A stretch of 23,902 nucleotides of DNA from Mycogone perniciosa (lineage: Eukaryota; Ascomycota; Sordariomycetes; Hypocreales; Hypocreaceae), in NCBI GenBank assembly GCA_025331125.1, contig JAOALB010000297.1, positions 1-23,902 of the forward strand. The letters run 5' to 3'. Both the position numbers and the translations under genes were made by a program. Below the pieces are notes generated by a model that saw only the letters and a list, made by a program, of their open reading frames with translations, did no database searches and was not told the origin of the DNA. Shown here piece after piece: positions 22,321 to 23,902 of the stretch; position 1 is the first letter of the stretch; each line of letters opens with the position of its first letter.

Positions 22321-23021
22321 ATAACTCTATAATAATTCTACTAAAATCTTAGCCCACTAATAATAAATTAAACAGCCTAAAAGCAGTCCAGTTAATTATA
22401 TTAGCAGCCTTAAAAGAATATATATTAATAGCAGCCTCTACTTTATAATATTTAACTTTATCTAGTTTATTTATACTTTTTAACTTAAAATTTACTATCT
22501 TTACCCTTTTTATTATTAATGCTTTACGCTAAATATAAAAGTAAGTTAGTTGCGCTAAAGCTTTAAAAGATTTGCAATGCAATTCTATTAACTTAAACTC
22601 TATTTTTTATTCTTACGCCTTTAATCGCTTATACTTTAAAGTAATCTAAAATATTAAATAAATTAAAAAAATAAAAAAAAATAAAAAAGATAAAAATATT
22701 TACAGGTACTTACCAGTACTTTAAAACTATTATAAAAGCGCCCCTATTAAATATACTTTTAATATCGAGATACCCTATCTATTATTTTATAAATATAACT
22801 ATAAGAATAATAATATAAATAAGGTATAATTTTAAAACCTAGTTCTTTAATAGAAGATATAAAGGCTAAACGCTAAAAGGTCTTTAAAAAATAAGCCTTT
22901 TTAATATAATTTATATTATTAATACTGTATATATAAAAAAGGAAAAAAAAAGAATATTACATTTATAAAGGGAGGTATAATACTTATATAGGATAGGCAA
23001 AGTCTTAAGGATAAAATTACT
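22321..23021 (+). other. Non-coding 3' region of the chromovirus
   Basis: About 700 bases between the end of the chromodomain frame and the polypurine tract. The stretch is extremely AT-rich with poly-A patches near 22670-22700. I see no extra reading frame with recognisable motifs. Such a long 3' untranslated stretch could be the ghost of additional sequence or simply the element's own 3' region. Confidence 0.5.
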
Positions 23022-23031
23022 GGGAAGGGGA
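23022..23031 (+). promoter_or_regulatory. Polypurine tract for plus-strand priming
   Basis: GGGAAGGGGA lies five bases before the 3' LTR start at 23037. It is the usual position and composition for the plus-strand primer of LTR retrotransposons. It is one of few G-rich runs in this AT-rich element; G runs lack TG/CA steps, so RIP would leave them alone. Confidence 0.8.
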
Positions 23032-23036
23032 TATTA

Positions 23037-23437
23037 TATTATAACCTAACCCTTTTATAGCTATATAAAGGGTTTAAGGCAGTATATACCCTGGAAAAAC
23101 GATAGAATGACTATCCAATTAAGAAGGATTACTTGGATTACTGTAAACTATAGATTACTGGGATTATAGAACATAAGCTAAAGTAATCTAATATAACTAT
23201 AATCTATATATAATTTAAGTATATTTACTATATATCTCCTTTATATATAAAACTAGATAAGTTACAATTATTTAATATAGTTACTTAAATAGTTGTTAAT
23301 AATTATATTTACTAGAACTACCTGTTCTATAGAATTATAACTATATTACCCTGCTTAGTATTTATCCTTAACCTCTCTATTAACATAAGCCCTACAAACC
23401 TTGGTTTAACTGTTGAGAACCAACCCGGATCGTTACA
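23037..23437 (+). repeat. 3' LTR (401 bp)
   Basis: Begins TATTATAACCTA and ends CCCGGATCGTTACA, keeping the terminal CA that the 5' copy has lost. It pairs base for base in length with 15717-16117. A TATA-like CTTTATATATAAAAC lies near 23239-23253. Its last 60 bases are less mutated than those of the 5' LTR. The right copy of the CTTTT duplication follows at 23438-23442. Confidence 0.94.
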
Positions 23438-23442
23438 CTTTT

Positions 23443-23902
23443 AATATATTTTAATTTATCTTTATTATTAACTAAATAAAGTAAAGATTTAATATATTAT
23501 AACTAATAAAGAGATAGGAATAGGCGTTAAAATAAAAAAGAGGGGCTAATTGAAAGCTGGTCTTAAATCTTTTTTTATAAAGTCGGAAACTCCTTTTAAG
23601 GAATAATTCGTTTAGGGTATAGTTAGCTGGTCGGATTAGTCAGGGCGCCTTATATAGTTAAACTGCATTCTGTCACTACTTTAATAGCAATATTAATCGA
23701 GTGGCAAGCTTTAATATATTAGGGGAGGGTCTATAGCTGCGATTTAATAGATAGTTCTTTAGCCTGTTTGCGTTGGCGCTGCTCCTCCGATGCATAACGC
23801 TCCGCTTCCTCGCGCCTTTGTTGCTCTTCCTCGCGCCTTTGTTGCTCTTCCTCGCGCTTCTGTTGCTCCTCCCGGAGTAAGCGTTGTAGCTTTTCAATAT
23901 CG
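23443..23902 (-). pseudogene. Fungal PKL-type kinase-like gene, 5' part (partial at the window edge)
   Basis: The minus-strand frame (phase set by GAT at 23901-23899) opens with a charged coiled coil (REEQQKREEEQQRREE, 23760-23880), then KSQL.TLP.YIKACHSINIA (23740-23690), and a KRIIP.KEFPTL block (23600-23560). It ends KYIK at the retroelement. The TLPxYLEACH and KRIxPWxxF blocks are ones I recall from fungal PKL-type kinase-like proteins, large lineage-specific families of unknown substrate. The coiled coil is uninterrupted; stops appear only from about 23735 downward, where RIP-type change sets in. After the element and one duplication are removed, codon AGG (23439-23438 plus 15711) joins this part to the fragment at 13915-15716 in frame. 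The start codon is outside the window. Confidence 0.82.
23805..23867 (-). repeat. Three 21-bp tandem units encoding a coiled-coil heptad
   Basis: Units at 23805-23825, 23826-23846 and 23847-23867 (CTTCCTCGCGCCTTTGTTGC plus T; the third has two substitutions). On the minus strand each gives one seven-residue repeat rich in Glu, Gln and Arg (register EEEQQRR). Seven codons per unit keeps the coiled-coil phase, so unit gain or loss would change coil length without breaking the frame. Confidence 0.85.

Larger units (their letters stand above)
15717..23437 (+). mobile_element. Complete Ty3/gypsy chromovirus LTR retrotransposon, RIP-inactivated
   Basis: A 7721-bp element with two 401-bp LTRs, flanked by a perfect 5-bp target duplication CTTTT (15712-15716 and 23438-23442). 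Gag, protease, reverse transcriptase, RNase H, integrase and chromodomain follow in Ty3/gypsy order, with a polypurine tract before the 3' LTR. It is inserted in, and antisense to, the kinase-like gene. RIP-type changes have removed most catalytic residues, so it cannot be autonomous. A tRNA primer-binding site should start just after 16117, but the bases there are too altered to name the tRNA. Confidence 0.95.

Noticed and set aside
15717..23437. Endogenous virus with an envelope gene
   Set aside because: The order ends with integrase, chromodomain and polypurine tract; no envelope-like frame follows, so it is an ordinary chromovirus retrotransposon.
23676..23897. Minus-strand open frame with Arg/Ser/Lys/Gly repeats
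   Set aside because: It is the wrong phase of the coiled-coil repeat; the phase starting at 23901 gives the Glu/Gln/Arg heptads and the TLPxYxxACH block of the kinase-like family.
1..23902. tRNA or rRNA genes
   Set aside because: No cloverleaf with a convincing T-loop GTTCRA and paired acceptor stem, and no conserved rRNA segments were seen on either strand.

Overview
The window looks like an AT-rich, gene-poor, transposon-filled compartment of a filamentous ascomycete (Pezizomycotina). TpA steps are in great excess, CpA and TpG are scarce, and old reading frames are broken mainly by TAA and TAG where Gln or Trp codons would be expected. Cys and His codons have become Tyr, Asp has become Asn and Glu has become Lys. 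This is the pattern expected of repeat-induced point mutation (RIP, C-to-T in CpA). The retroelements and the kinase-like family recognised here are also fungal. I see no intact gene of known function in the window.

Layout. 1-77 is an (ATA)n microsatellite. 78-1801 has mixed composition and no recognised gene. 1802-2653 (-) is a full-length but broken 3-hydroxyisobutyrate-dehydrogenase-like gene. 2654-5300 holds an unrecognised degenerate reading frame and two sets of short repeats. 5310-7030 (-) is the 3' part of a Tad1-like LINE that has received three insertions: two copies of a 118-119 bp TG...CA element in opposite orientations and one 387-bp solo LTR. 7176 to about 10600 (-) is a longer, related LINE copy without those insertions, so it acts as an empty-site reference. 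10930-12250 (-) is an unrecognised degenerate frame, possibly LINE ORF1. 12250-13914 has no recognised content.

13915-23902 is a nested pair. A fungal PKL-type kinase-like gene (-, 5' end outside the window) was split by a complete Ty3/gypsy chromovirus (15717-23437, +). The element has 401-bp LTRs, a 5-bp target duplication CTTTT, one gag-protease-RT-RNase H-integrase frame and a chromodomain. Taking out the element and one duplication copy joins the two kinase pieces in the same frame, with one codon spanning the junction. The kinase catalytic His and Asp and the element's protease, RT and zinc-knuckle residues all carry RIP-type substitutions.

The genes do not form a working pathway. The window is a record of successive insertions followed by mutation. 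The least known item is the 118-119 bp element. Its ends (TGTTACG...CGTTATA) and its 5-bp target duplications resemble those of the chromovirus LTR, so it may be the solo LTR of a very small non-autonomous (TRIM-like) element using the same integrase.
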